Shown piece after piece: positions 1-7,657 of a stretch of 24,551 bases of DNA. This DNA is from Scytonema sp. UIC 10036 (GTDB taxonomy: Bacteria > Cyanobacteriota > Cyanobacteriia > Cyanobacteriales > Nostocaceae), in contig NZ_WJFC01000124.1 in assembly GCF_009725235.1 (NCBI RefSeq), forward strand, positions 12,501 through 37,051, written 5' to 3'. Below the pieces are notes generated by a model that was not told where the DNA came from, ran no database searches, and saw only the letters and a program-made list of their open reading frames with translations. Each line of letters begins with the position of its first letter. Position 1 is the first letter of the stretch. The translations under genes and the position numbers were made by a program.

Positions 1-168
1 ATTTGTTGAGGAAATCGGGAACCTAACTAATTATTTTGGTTCGGTATTTATTAGTGATTGAGTACCTAAAACCGAACCTCCATACTTTCTATTTTTAAAT
101 AACATAATAATCAAAGCAAGTTAAATGCTGAATTCATTAAATAAAATCTTACAAAGAGAGGCACAAAT

Positions 169-609
169 ATGACACTAGCTCGTTGGAATCCTTGGCAAGA
201 AATGAACGCTTTACAACGTCAAATCAATCAGTTTTTTGATGATGTTCTTGTACCATCAGCGTTGTTAGATAGAGAGTTTACAAAAGTTCCCGCAGTTGAA
301 TTGCATGAAGCAGGAGATGCTATTTATCTCAAAGTAGAACTTCCAGGTATGGAAGCTAAAGATTTGGATGTGCAAGTTACAGAGAAGACTGTTTCTATCA
401 GTGGAAAACGCAGATCGGAAACTAAGACTGAAGAAAAAGGTGTAACTCGCAGTGAATTTCATTATGGTAAAATTCAACGCGTCATTCCTTTACCTACGCG
501 CGTTCAAAATACTCATGTCACTGCGGAATACAAGGACGGAATATTAAACTTGACTCTGCCTAAAGCAGAACAAGAAAAGAACAAAGTTGTTAAGGTTAAC
601 CTCAATTAA
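169..609 (+). CDS. hspA: Small heat-shock protein (Hsp20/alpha-crystallin family)
   Basis: This is an ATP-independent chaperone that holds partly unfolded proteins and, in cyanobacteria, also associates with thylakoid membranes under heat or light stress (family knowledge). The 146-residue protein opens with the ARWNPWQEMNALQRQINQFFDD type of N-terminal segment usual for bacterial class A Hsp20. The alpha-crystallin domain follows at about residues 38-140, including VELPGMEAKDLDV and the hallmark GILNLTLPKAE near residues 124-134. It ends in a V-K-V tail that could act as the IxI-type oligomer contact. The start at 169 has an AGAGAGG-type ribosome site about 10 bases upstream. The gene stands alone and is followed by a strong hairpin terminator. 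No CIRCE element (inverted repeat of TTAGCACTC) is visible in the 168 bases upstream, so HrcA control is not supported by what can be seen. The family call is very safe; the symbol is by analogy. Confidence 0.95.
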   Translation: MTLARWNPWQEMNALQRQINQFFDDVLVPSALLDREFTKVPAVELHEAGDAIYLKVELPGMEAKDLDVQVTEKTVSISGKRRSETKTEEKGVTRSEFHYGKIQRVIPLPTRVQNTHVTAEYKDGILNLTLPKAEQEKNKVVKVNLN

Positions 610-693
610 ATAACTGCTAATTTGTGTCTTCAATCATTAAGTCTTACCTTTAGGCTATTTAACTGAAATGCACAGTAGGTTAGCCTAAGGGTT

Positions 694-727
694 AAGCCCA
701 GTCATTATCTTACGACTGGGCTTTTTT
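694..727 (+). terminator. Rho-independent terminator of the hsp20 gene
   Basis: A perfect 10-bp stem (AAGCCCAGTC at 694-703, GACTGGGCTT at 714-723) encloses a 10-base loop and runs into six T residues at 722-727. It lies 85 bases after the hsp20 stop codon and is the cleanest intrinsic terminator in the window. Confidence 0.9.
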
Positions 728-746
728 AATGAATTGCCCTCACCTA

Positions 747-801
747 CAATCCAACTTCTTGAGGGAGAAAAGCGTAGCGTCTCCCCAAAGAAACTGGATT
801 G
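747..801. repeat. Nested hairpin element with GCGTAGCGTCTCC motif
   Basis: The outer arms CAATCCA (747-753) and TGGATTG (795-801) are perfectly complementary. Inside them GGGAG (763-767) pairs with CTCCC (781-785). The right-hand part contains GCGTAGCGTCTCC (772-784), which recurs at 21677-21689. This looks like a copy of a short dispersed palindromic repeat of the kind common in filamentous cyanobacteria. It sits between the hsp20 terminator and the end of the convergent small gene at 814. Confidence 0.6.
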
Positions 802-813
802 CGTGGCATTTCT

Positions 814-975
814 TTACCAATGCTCTAGCACTATAACCTGTTGTGGCAATTGGCTGACAGGGGCAGGTTTCATTTCACCGCGAAAGTCTAGCAGTTGGAC
901 GAGGATGAGGTAGGCAATTGCTAATATGATAGAAATCGCACCTGTAATAATTGCAATTATCTTTCCACGATTCAT
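814..975 (-). CDS. 53-residue single-helix membrane protein, uncharacterised
   Basis: The minus strand reads from ATG at 975 to TAA at 814-816. The protein starts MNRGKIIAIITGAISIILA, has a single hydrophobic helix at about residues 6-29, and then a short polar tail (LLDFRGEMKPAPVSQLPQQV and onward) ending in EHW. A positive N-terminal cap followed by one helix predicts an inner- or thylakoid-membrane protein with its tail on the far side. I recall similar short proteins in other cyanobacteria but know no function for them, so none is assigned. No Shine-Dalgarno sequence is seen. Instead, four heptanucleotide repeats (981-1011) end five bases before the ATG, as at two other genes in this window. 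Confidence 0.7.
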   Translation of the reverse strand: MNRGKIIAIITGAISIILAIAYLILVQLLDFRGEMKPAPVSQLPQQVIVLEHW

Positions 976-980
976 GAGGG

Positions 981-1011
981 TTAGTTGTTAGTGGTTAGTT
1001 GTTAGTAGTTA
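981..1011. repeat. Heptanucleotide tandem repeat (TTAGTKG type)
   Basis: Four head-to-tail units read TTAGTTG, TTAGTGG, TTAGTTG and TTAGTAG on the plus strand, followed by TTA. Read on the minus strand these are CAACTAA/CCACTAA units placed directly upstream of the 53-residue gene. The same unit family makes the much larger blocks at 10841-11087 and 11774-11914. Short tandem heptamers (STRR) are known from heterocystous cyanobacteria. Confidence 0.85.
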
Positions 1012-1200
1012 CACCATTTTACTAAATGATTGCCACATCCGATTCCCCTTAATTAGAGAGGTTGGAGGGATCTGATTTCTCTCAAGGATATGCGGGAATG
1101 GTATTAGCTGACTATCTGCAAACCATTAACAAATCTCGCCAAACGTGCAACTGAATTGGTATAGATTCTAGTAATAGTCGTAACTTCATCCATAGTTCCT
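1012..1200. other. Non-coding stretch with a possible ORF remnant
   Basis: No convincing gene lies between 976 and 1407. A 33-codon open segment at 1053-1154 on the plus strand reads LERLEGSDFSQGYAGMVLAD and onward to a TGA. It looks protein-like but has no start codon or upstream continuation, so it may be the tail of a decayed gene or chance. The rest of the gap holds the hairpin at 1201-1260 and a weaker inverted repeat around CTCGTT (1305-1310) and AACGAG (1329-1334). Confidence 0.3.
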
Positions 1201-1260
1201 CCGTTGAAGACTGGCTTGTTGATATCCGAGTTATCAACAAAGTAAACTAGTTTTCAACGG
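1201..1260. repeat. 60-base nested hairpin, possible structured RNA or MITE-like element
   Basis: The outer arms CCGTTGAAGACTGG (1201-1214) and CTAGTTTTCAACGG (1247-1260) pair along all 14 positions if two G-U pairs are allowed. The inner arms TTGTTGATA (1216-1224) and TATCAACAA (1232-1240) pair perfectly around a seven-base loop (1225-1231). The structure is a near-continuous 23-pair stem with a small asymmetric bulge. It has no T-tract on either side, so it is not a simple terminator. It lies about 150 bases beyond the end of the glycan gene cluster. Confidence 0.65.
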
Positions 1261-1407
1261 TTAGACTACATCCTTTAGACTAGCCCAACTGGGTGATTTT
1301 GACGCTCGTTCGTCTATCTGTAGCGGTAAACGAGTCTTAATGACAAGATTTGCTGTTCTAGAAGCTATGTGAAGTCTAAATAAAAGAAGTTAACACGGAT
1401 CGGCAAT

Positions 1408-2472
1408 TCATGCTTTTCCAACTGGATAGTTATTTTCAGGAGCCTGCACTAGCTTGCCCGAATTGCTAGACTGAGAAGCTAACCAATGGTCGTATATTGC
1501 TTGTATCTGCAGTATAATTGAATCAATTGCCTTTTTGGTTAACAAAAGACGACAAACAATACTCTCAGCCAAGCGGAAGCCACAAATAGATTGAATGAGA
1601 TGGTAAGATTGCCTGCCATTATCTCGCTTGAACTCAGGAAAGACAATTAAAGCCTCTTTTAACAACTGCAAGTATTTTGAATAATCATCAATCTGCAGTG
1701 CTTCCCTGGACAAGTCAAAGTAACATTTAGCTAACGCATAACGATACTTGATAGAAAGTAGGTTGAGTTGCTTTAGTTTTTGTTCTGCTTTAATCAATAC
1801 TGAACGATGACTTTCTATCCACAGAGGTTTAGAACGAGTAGATACTGTGACATTTCCATATCGTCTGTAAACAGCATGACAACCTGGTTGATAGACAACT
1901 TTAGCACCTTGAAGAACGACTGATAAGAAAAAATCTCTATCCTGTGCAGCTTTTAAATTTTCATCCCAACCACCACTTCTCTCAACAGCAGTTCTTCTAT
2001 AAAGTAAAGAAGCAACCGCAGTCCACCAATCAGCAAGCAAAGATTCAATGATATCTGCTTGTGTTCCAGGACGTTCTATATCACCTAAAAAACTGGTGCC
2101 ATCAGGTAAATGATGCCTAAATCTCCAATCACCGTAAACAACATCAGCTCCTGTTTCTTCTAGGAAGGATACTTGCCTTTCTATTTTATTAGGCAAGATG
2201 TAATCATCTGCATCTAAGTACTGAATGTACTTGCCTTTTGATAATGTTAAACCTTTGTTTCTAGCGTAATTACCTCCTCTATGGTCTACACTCTGCCAAA
2301 TCACTTTTTTCCCATAGCTTTTGATAATTTCTAAAGAATTATCAGTTGAGCCATCATCAACAACAATAATCTCGATGTTTGGGTAGGTTTGTTGCAAGCA
2401 GCTATCAATTGCTTCTGCTATCCATCTTTCTGTATTAAAGCACGGAATAATGACTGAAACGAGAGGTGGCAT
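1408..2472 (-). CDS. Glycosyltransferase family 2 (last gene of glycan cluster)
   Basis: This inverting GT-A glycosyltransferase would transfer a sugar from a nucleotide-sugar donor during assembly of a surface polysaccharide at the cytoplasmic face of the inner membrane. The 354-residue protein begins with the GT2 Rossmann-like strand VSVIIPCFNTERWIAEAIDS. The nucleotide-binding VVDDGSTDNS is at about residues 37-46 and the metal-binding DAD at 87-89 (in QYLDADDYI). An acceptor-side region follows with WDENLKAAQDRDFFLSV, where the ED/RD-type catalytic position is expected. The C-terminal 130 residues are helical and not diagnostic. ATG at 2472 has AGGA about 10 bases upstream. It lies 88 bases after the ATPase gene on the same strand, so it is probably co-transcribed. 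Donor and acceptor sugars cannot be read from the sequence. Confidence 0.9.
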   Translation of the reverse strand: MPPLVSVIIPCFNTERWIAEAIDSCLQQTYPNIEIIVVDDGSTDNSLEIIKSYGKKVIWQSVDHRGGNYARNKGLTLSKGKYIQYLDADDYILPNKIERQVSFLEETGADVVYGDWRFRHHLPDGTSFLGDIERPGTQADIIESLLADWWTAVASLLYRRTAVERSGGWDENLKAAQDRDFFLSVVLQGAKVVYQPGCHAVYRRYGNVTVSTRSKPLWIESHRSVLIKAEQKLKQLNLLSIKYRYALAKCYFDLSREALQIDDYSKYLQLLKEALIVFPEFKRDNGRQSYHLIQSICGFRLAESIVCRLLLTKKAIDSIILQIQAIYDHWLASQSSNSGKLVQAPENNYPVGKA

Positions 2473-2560
2473 ATATTCATTTCCTAATTTTCAAAAGAAC
2501 AGAGGGAATACATCAAAACAGAAGCCAATACTTGTTTTTTTCTTTTTTTCAACCCCAAGC

Positions 2561-3838
2561 TTATTTATTAAAAACTTTCCAATACCTTGGTTGATAAAAC
2601 AAAGATTGACTAATGACTTTATTCGCTCTTACTACAAATCTAAAAGACTCCACTATATCGAAAGAGCGTATGCCTTCTTTCACATAGATTTTGGCGCTGT
2701 ATAATCCAGGTAACAGGCAACAATAAGGCATTTGCATCTGTATTTCAGCTTTACCTGGAAGTATTTCAAGGAATTCGTTATCACTTGATGAAGTAATATA
2801 CAAAACTCGTTCGTTCTGTCCGGATAAAGCAGTAATTAATATACCTATATTGATATTCTCTACTTGAATGTGTGCTGTACATTCGACACAGAAGTAGGCC
2901 GATTCGCCAGATAGAAGAGTATCAACTATGTTTCCATGATCATCCTTAAAACATAAGGAAATAACATCAACACCAAGACTTTCACTCTTTTGTTTTTCGG
3001 GTAAATACATCACTCCTGAAGGTGCTTCTGTACCTCCCAAACAAAGGTCTTCTTCATAGTTGCGAATCACAGACTCTGTCTCACCATAAGTTATCAAATT
3101 GCCTTTTTTTAAATAAATCGAAGATTCACAAACATTTAAGACAACATGAGGATTATGAGAAACTAAGATAAAAGCTGTACCCTGTTCTCTGAGTTTTGCT
3201 AATCTTTGATAACATTTCATTCTAAAAGAAATGTCTCCTACAGCTAGCACTTCATCAATAAGCAAAACGTCTGGTTCGATGTGAACTGCACACGCAAATC
3301 CCAATCGTGCTGCCATTCCAGAACTATAAGTCTGTACAGGTGCATCAATCGCATCTGCAATTCCGGCAAAATCAACAACTTCCTGAAATTTCTCTTCGAT
3401 TTCTTCAGTAGCTAAACCCAGTACAGACATATTTGCATAGATATTTTCTCGTCCCGTTAGGATAGGATTAAACCCCGCACCAAGAGCAATTAGAGGCGCG
3501 ACTCTACCCCTGACTTTTACGGTACCAGTATCTGGCTTAATCAAACCACTAATAATGCGTAGCAGCGTACTTTTTCCAGCTCCATTGGAGCCAACCAAGC
3601 CTAATGCTTCTCCGCGCTTTAGATCAAAGCTAACATCATTCAGCGCCCAAAATTCTTTTGTTCTTAAAGTATCGCTTTTTCTATTTCCTCCTGTTAACTC
3701 GATCGCAATATCTTGAAGCCCATATAACAAAGAGCTTTTTAAGTCCCTACAAAACTTTTTAGAAACATTTTTAGCTGAAATAACAACTTCAGTCTCTTCA
3801 GGATGAGCCGTCATTTGTTTTTCTATTAAATTAGTCAT
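2561..3838 (-). CDS. Polysaccharide ABC exporter, ATPase subunit with Wzt-type C-terminal domain
   Basis: This ATPase powers export of a finished lipid-linked glycan through the partner permease encoded just upstream (O-antigen/teichoic-acid type, Wzt/TagH group). In the 425-residue protein, Walker A is GSNGAGKST at residues 83-91, the signature is YSSGM at 171-175, and Walker B is VLLIDE at 191-196, followed by VLVSHN-like H-loop sequence (FILVSHNPHVV). Beyond about residue 270 there is an extra beta-rich domain of some 150 residues. In Wzt proteins such a domain recognises the modified end of the glycan chain, so this exporter may have a chain-end check. The start lies two bases after the permease stop codon, indicating translational coupling. 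The family is certain; the substrate is unknown. Confidence 0.93.
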   Translation of the reverse strand: MTNLIEKQMTAHPEETEVVISAKNVSKKFCRDLKSSLLYGLQDIAIELTGGNRKSDTLRTKEFWALNDVSFDLKRGEALGLVGSNGAGKSTLLRIISGLIKPDTGTVKVRGRVAPLIALGAGFNPILTGRENIYANMSVLGLATEEIEEKFQEVVDFAGIADAIDAPVQTYSSGMAARLGFACAVHIEPDVLLIDEVLAVGDISFRMKCYQRLAKLREQGTAFILVSHNPHVVLNVCESSIYLKKGNLITYGETESVIRNYEEDLCLGGTEAPSGVMYLPEKQKSESLGVDVISLCFKDDHGNIVDTLLSGESAYFCVECTAHIQVENINIGILITALSGQNERVLYITSSSDNEFLEILPGKAEIQMQMPYCCLLPGLYSAKIYVKEGIRSFDIVESFRFVVRANKVISQSLFYQPRYWKVFNK

Positions 3839-3840
3839 TG

Positions 3841-4713
3841 CTAAGAACTCACTCGCTCAACAACAAAAGGCATTGCCAGTCGAAAACTCACCCAAGTGAG
3901 TAACAATCCGACAAAGGAAAGTACACTAACAACCCAAAATCCTAAAGGGTTGGAGATAACTCCTGTTGTTGCTAATTCTCGTGCTGTCACTAGTAGAGGA
4001 GTGACAGGATTTAGCTTGACTAATAACCCAAATGTTCCTTCATTGGGAACTGGATAAACCACAGGAGTCAAAAACAGCCAAAACCCTGTAATGAGAGTTA
4101 ACCCTTTAGAAACGTCTTGATACAAAATTCCCAATGGAGCCAACAAAACACCAATGAACGTCCCCAGAACAACCAAATGAATCAAAGCAACTGGTACTAA
4201 TATGGCTGTCCAAGTGATAGAAATACCAAACCAGACGTACAATCCCACTATTAAAATTAACTTGATAGCAAAGTTAAAAAACACTTCGCCTACTTTTGCT
4301 AAAACGAGAGATTCTCGGGGAAAATTCACTCTGGCTAGCATTGGTTTTGCGACTGTCACGGCTTGTACCGGACCATTTAATGCTTCTACAAATGTTTGCC
4401 ATAGGGCCGTACTAAATATGACATATGCTGGGTACGGTATGTCAGTTTTCCCAACATTAATGACATTAGCATCATTTGCAAGAGTAAAGCTAACAGCCAT
4501 GACAATTGGCGGTAAAAATGCCCAAGCTACACCTAAAAATGATTGACGGTATTGAGCCGTAATATCTCTTACCATCAATCGCCATGCAAGCTCGCGAGAA
4601 GCCAGCAAATCCCGCCACATTTGTTTAAAAAGGTCAATTGGACGCCGCAGTTGACTTTCTGGCGTATAAATAACTTCAGGTAGTTGCGATTTTCGGCTCT
4701 CTTTCTTTTTCAA
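3841..4713 (-). CDS. Polysaccharide ABC exporter, membrane subunit (Wzm/TagG type)
   Basis: This is the membrane channel of an ABC-2 type exporter that moves undecaprenyl- or otherwise lipid-linked polysaccharide out of the cytoplasm. The 290 residues begin with a polar, amphipathic N-terminus (to about residue 55, ending LAWRLMVRDITAQYRQSFLG). This RDI..RY..S.LG pattern is typical of Wzm/KpsM/TagG. About six hydrophobic segments follow, with the conserved LTPVVYPVPNEG-like loop near residues 213-226. The start is a TTG at 4713. It is chosen because AAGGTG (complement of 4721-4726) sits at ideal distance and no ATG occurs before residue 33. The gene is two bases from the ATPase gene. Confidence 0.92.
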   Translation of the reverse strand: MKKKESRKSQLPEVIYTPESQLRRPIDLFKQMWRDLLASRELAWRLMVRDITAQYRQSFLGVAWAFLPPIVMAVSFTLANDANVINVGKTDIPYPAYVIFSTALWQTFVEALNGPVQAVTVAKPMLARVNFPRESLVLAKVGEVFFNFAIKLILIVGLYVWFGISITWTAILVPVALIHLVVLGTFIGVLLAPLGILYQDVSKGLTLITGFWLFLTPVVYPVPNEGTFGLLVKLNPVTPLLVTARELATTGVISNPLGFWVVSVLSFVGLLLTWVSFRLAMPFVVERVSS

Positions 4714-4801
4714 AGTTCTTCACCTTACTGCATATTCTATGTATGCTTGTGGTGAGTATCTTTCACCACACACTTTCTTTGAGAGCGAACTCTTCAGGAT
4801 A

Positions 4802-5869
4802 TCATCCTTGTGTTGAGGCTACGCTCGGATGCACAATTTTTGATGAGACAGGGTTTTGTTTACCTTGCAAATATCTCTGAGCATAGCGGCTAGTAATATA
4901 CCTGTTCAAAACCTTATCCATTTCATACAGTATTTTCCCAACCACCCGTGACCCAAATCTACCAAAAGGTGCTTTACGGGCGATGGAACTGATAATTGTC
5001 ATATCGCGACGCCATCCCAACCGCTTGTACTTATTTTTAAAGTATTCATCTTCCGTCAGGTTCCACTTGTCGCGCAGGCGTTTTAAGCTTGTGAGTTCCC
5101 ACTCATCACTCCAACGCAACATATAGTAGTGTAAGTCTGTCCAATCAAGTGGAGGTCCCGGTACGTAAGTAACAAGAGAGTCAGGTTCTAGGTAAACTGT
5201 ACCACCAACTTCAGCCACCTGTATGCACAAATCGACGTGTTCTTTGGTGTTCAACAGAGCTTCATCCAAAAGACCAATTTTCTGAAATATCTCCGTGCGT
5301 ACCATCATGCAGTGGAATTCTGCTAGCCCAGTTTTTTGGCGCTGCAATTGAGGACGAACTTCTGAAACTTGACGACCTTGCTTGTATATTTTTTCAATTA
5401 TCCGCCGTCTTGTTGCTTTGCCTCTGGTTTCTAGCACAACTCCAGATTCTCCACCCGCACAATGAACTTCTTCATGCAAAGGAGTCCCCTGACAAATCAG
5501 AGGGCTGACTACAGTCGCTTCCGTTTCTTCCGCACAGGACACTAAAGCCTTCAGCCAACCAGGGGTCACTACAACGTCGTTATCAATAAAAACAACATAC
5601 TTGCTGTTAACTTGACGCAAACCAATATTTCTAGCGTGGTTTGGAGAAAGATAATGTTCGGTGCGGATCGCTTGAAATTGCTTTTGGATGGCTTGCTCTG
5701 CTAGGTACTTTTTTATATGAGACGGTGAACCACCATCCACGTAAATCAACTGAAAAGGATATTCCGTACACGCGTAGATGCTTTCAAGAGACTCACGGGT
5801 GTAACTGAAGCGTTCCCGTGGAACGACAACAATCGTCACTTGCGGGTTTGTTACTTCTGATGAGTTCAT
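4802..5869 (-). CDS. Glycosyltransferase family 2
   Basis: A GT-A fold sugar transferase of about 355 residues, likely working on the glycan exported by the neighbouring ABC transporter. The frame is open to a TTG at 5893, but the ATG at 5869 (MNSSEVTNPQVTIVVVPRER) is preferred because AGAGG lies nine bases upstream. Key features counted from this ATG are VTIVVVPRERFSYTRESLES, YVDGGSPS around residue 43, SPNHARNIG around 75-83, and the metal-binding DND at 96-98 (VFIDNDVVVTPGWLKAL). KEHVDLCIQVAEVGG around residue 211 matches the place where the catalytic acid region lies in this family. The C-terminal 110 residues carry many Arg/Lys/Tyr and may touch the membrane. It is separated by 88 bases from the permease gene downstream. 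Confidence 0.88.
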   Translation of the reverse strand: MNSSEVTNPQVTIVVVPRERFSYTRESLESIYACTEYPFQLIYVDGGSPSHIKKYLAEQAIQKQFQAIRTEHYLSPNHARNIGLRQVNSKYVVFIDNDVVVTPGWLKALVSCAEETEATVVSPLICQGTPLHEEVHCAGGESGVVLETRGKATRRRIIEKIYKQGRQVSEVRPQLQRQKTGLAEFHCMMVRTEIFQKIGLLDEALLNTKEHVDLCIQVAEVGGTVYLEPDSLVTYVPGPPLDWTDLHYYMLRWSDEWELTSLKRLRDKWNLTEDEYFKNKYKRLGWRRDMTIISSIARKAPFGRFGSRVVGKILYEMDKVLNRYITSRYAQRYLQGKQNPVSSKIVHPSVASTQG

Positions 5870-5955
5870 ATCCAAGACCTCTGGTAATGTCAACTAACTG
5901 CGTGTATAATTTAACAATGAAACTGAAAGCACCCCTTAATCGTCATACTACTTAT

Positions 5956-5989
5956 AGTGTAACTACTAGTGTAACTGAAGCGTGTAACT
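5956..5989. repeat. Short direct repeats (GTGTAACT x3)
   Basis: GTGTAACT occurs at 5957-5964, 5969-5976 and 5982-5989. A 14-base stretch GTGTAACTGAAGCG at 5969-5982 also recurs exactly inside the downstream glycosyltransferase gene at 5799-5812. The third copy overlaps the stop codon of the GT4 gene. A local duplication or a binding-site cluster are both possible. Confidence 0.5.
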
Positions 5990-7283
5990 ACGGATTAATG
6001 TATTTGCGATTTGCTCTGACCACTGGCAATTCCGCTTGATTTGATTGAGGAGGGGACGTTGCTAGTAGTTGGTAAATATTGACGAGCTTATCGTTCAACT
6101 TATTAATATCGTAGTTTTCCTCTACGCAAGTACGACCCATTCGACCCATTTGTTCCCAAATATGGGGATGCTCGATTAAATAAATTAACTTTTCAGCTAT
6201 GGCATCTGCATCTCTCTCTGGAACGAGAAACCCAGAAACACCATCTTGCACGAGTTCGGGAATACCACCATGTAAAGTACCTATGACTGGTAAACCCATT
6301 GCCATTGCCTCTTTTAAAGTGTTAACTGGAGCGTCTTGATTGCCATCTTGAGCAGTTACACTTGGAGCTATAAATAAATGAGAATTATCTAGAATGTCAA
6401 TAATTTCTTGCTGATTTTTCCAGCCCAGCAGTTTGACTTTATCTGTTATTCTCAATTCTTCTATCAACAAATGTAACTCTTCTTTTAAGTAGCCATCACC
6501 TATGATATTGTATTCAACATTTGGATGAACATTTGCCACTTTGGCAAGAGCGCGAATACCATACTCTATACCTTTCTTCTCAACAAGACGTCCAACAGTA
6601 ACAATCCGAATTTTGTCATTTAGGTTAGGACTACGCACTTTAAATTGAAATCGACTACAGTCTATTCCAGAACGAAGAACCACAATTTTGTCGCGCTCGC
6701 AACCCAAATTTATGGCTTTTTGTCTGAAAAATTCACAGTTAGCAAGAAAAAAATCTCCTTTGACAAAAAGTTCATTATAAACATCTTCACCACACTCTTG
6801 AACGTAGTAGCTAATATCGTAACCTCGGAATGAAGTGATTAGCCTGCCTTTTATAGCACCAATATCTCGAAATACCTGACCTTCGATACCATGCATTCCA
6901 AATTGTCCGTGAATAATATCGTACTGCTTGGGTGGAAGGAGTGGTATCACCGAGTATAACAGCCGCAGAGAAATTGCGTATTTACCATATTTAAAAAAGT
7001 TGAGCGATCGCAACACAACCAAGGGGCTTTTGTGTAAATTACTGACTATTAATCCCAGCCCTTTCAGCACCCGCACTAAGTAATTTGTTGCAATTGAAGG
7101 TACATAGTAAGTCCTTTTCAGAAGCTGATATCGTTCTACATCTGGATGCATTTTAGACATATCATCCGGACGAGAACCGTAAATATGTACCTCATGCCCT
7201 CGCGAGATTAACCCTGTAATTTGATTCAGGATAAAAGTTTCTGATAAGACAGGAAACTCACCTACAATGAATGCTATTTTCAT
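5988..7283 (-). CDS. Glycosyltransferase family 4 (colanic-acid WcaL/ExoL-like)
   Basis: A retaining GT-B glycosyltransferase of about 431 residues, first in the minus-strand glycan cluster. It begins MKIAFIVGEFPVLSETFILN, the classic opening of WcaL/AmsK-type enzymes that add hexoses to exopolysaccharide repeats. The C-terminal Rossmann domain carries IVTVGRLVEKKGIEYGIRAL and the EX7E-type donor site region (VNTLKEAMAMGLPVIGTLHGGIPELV). The frame extends to a GTG at 7304, but the ATG at 7283 fits the family start better. No strong ribosome site is seen before either. Its stop codon lies inside a small group of direct repeats with the AGTTACAC core at 5956-5989. Upstream, a 10-bp hairpin at 7413-7438 lies in the probable promoter region. 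Family certain; sugar specificity unknown. Confidence 0.92.
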   Translation of the reverse strand: MKIAFIVGEFPVLSETFILNQITGLISRGHEVHIYGSRPDDMSKMHPDVERYQLLKRTYYVPSIATNYLVRVLKGLGLIVSNLHKSPLVVLRSLNFFKYGKYAISLRLLYSVIPLLPPKQYDIIHGQFGMHGIEGQVFRDIGAIKGRLITSFRGYDISYYVQECGEDVYNELFVKGDFFLANCEFFRQKAINLGCERDKIVVLRSGIDCSRFQFKVRSPNLNDKIRIVTVGRLVEKKGIEYGIRALAKVANVHPNVEYNIIGDGYLKEELHLLIEELRITDKVKLLGWKNQQEIIDILDNSHLFIAPSVTAQDGNQDAPVNTLKEAMAMGLPVIGTLHGGIPELVQDGVSGFLVPERDADAIAEKLIYLIEHPHIWEQMGRMGRTCVEENYDINKLNDKLVNIYQLLATSPPQSNQAELPVVRANRKYINP

Positions 7284-7630
7284 AGAAAAATCACAAATTA
7301 ACACTTATTTCGATTTGCTTTAATACCGACTTTTGTGGTTTTATGGCAAATAATCCTTAACTACCATAATTACTTTTTTTTATAGAAAAGCTATTTTTTG
7401 ATTTTTCTTTACCGTATCTTTATCTTTTTAAAGATACGATGAATTTTCAGACATTATCAAATTTATGTAATGACAGTGTGGTTTGTAGAACTACTGAATA
7501 CACTGCCCGCACAGTGAAATCAAGCATCTGCGTCACTGAGCATTAAATTTTGCTCATACCATGCGTGGATTTTAGATTTTAGATTTTGAATTGAAAATTG
7601 TAATAAGAAACACTTTGCAGTATATTTGCA
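7284..7630. other. AT-rich intergenic region with hairpin and heptamer repeat
   Basis: No gene is seen here. It separates the divergent glycan cluster and toxin gene, so promoters for both should lie within. A 10-bp stem (CGTATCTTTA at 7413-7422, TAAAGATACG at 7429-7438) with a six-base loop lies 130 bases upstream of the GT4 start. Neither side has a clear T-tract, so it could be an operator or an upstream attenuator. Three GATTTTA-type heptamers lie at 7568-7588. Confidence 0.4.
7568..7588. repeat. Heptanucleotide repeat GATTTTA x3
   Basis: GATTTTA, GATTTTA and GATTTTG are head to tail. The same heptamer recurs at 20207-20234 just before the zinc-finger SDR gene, so it is a second dispersed heptamer family. 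Confidence 0.7.
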
Positions 7631-7657
7631 AAAATGCGAACATATAAGGATAAGGAT

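Noticed and set aside
1..168. CIRCE heat-shock operator upstream of hsp20
   Set aside because: No TTAGCACTC/GAGTGCTAA inverted repeat is present.
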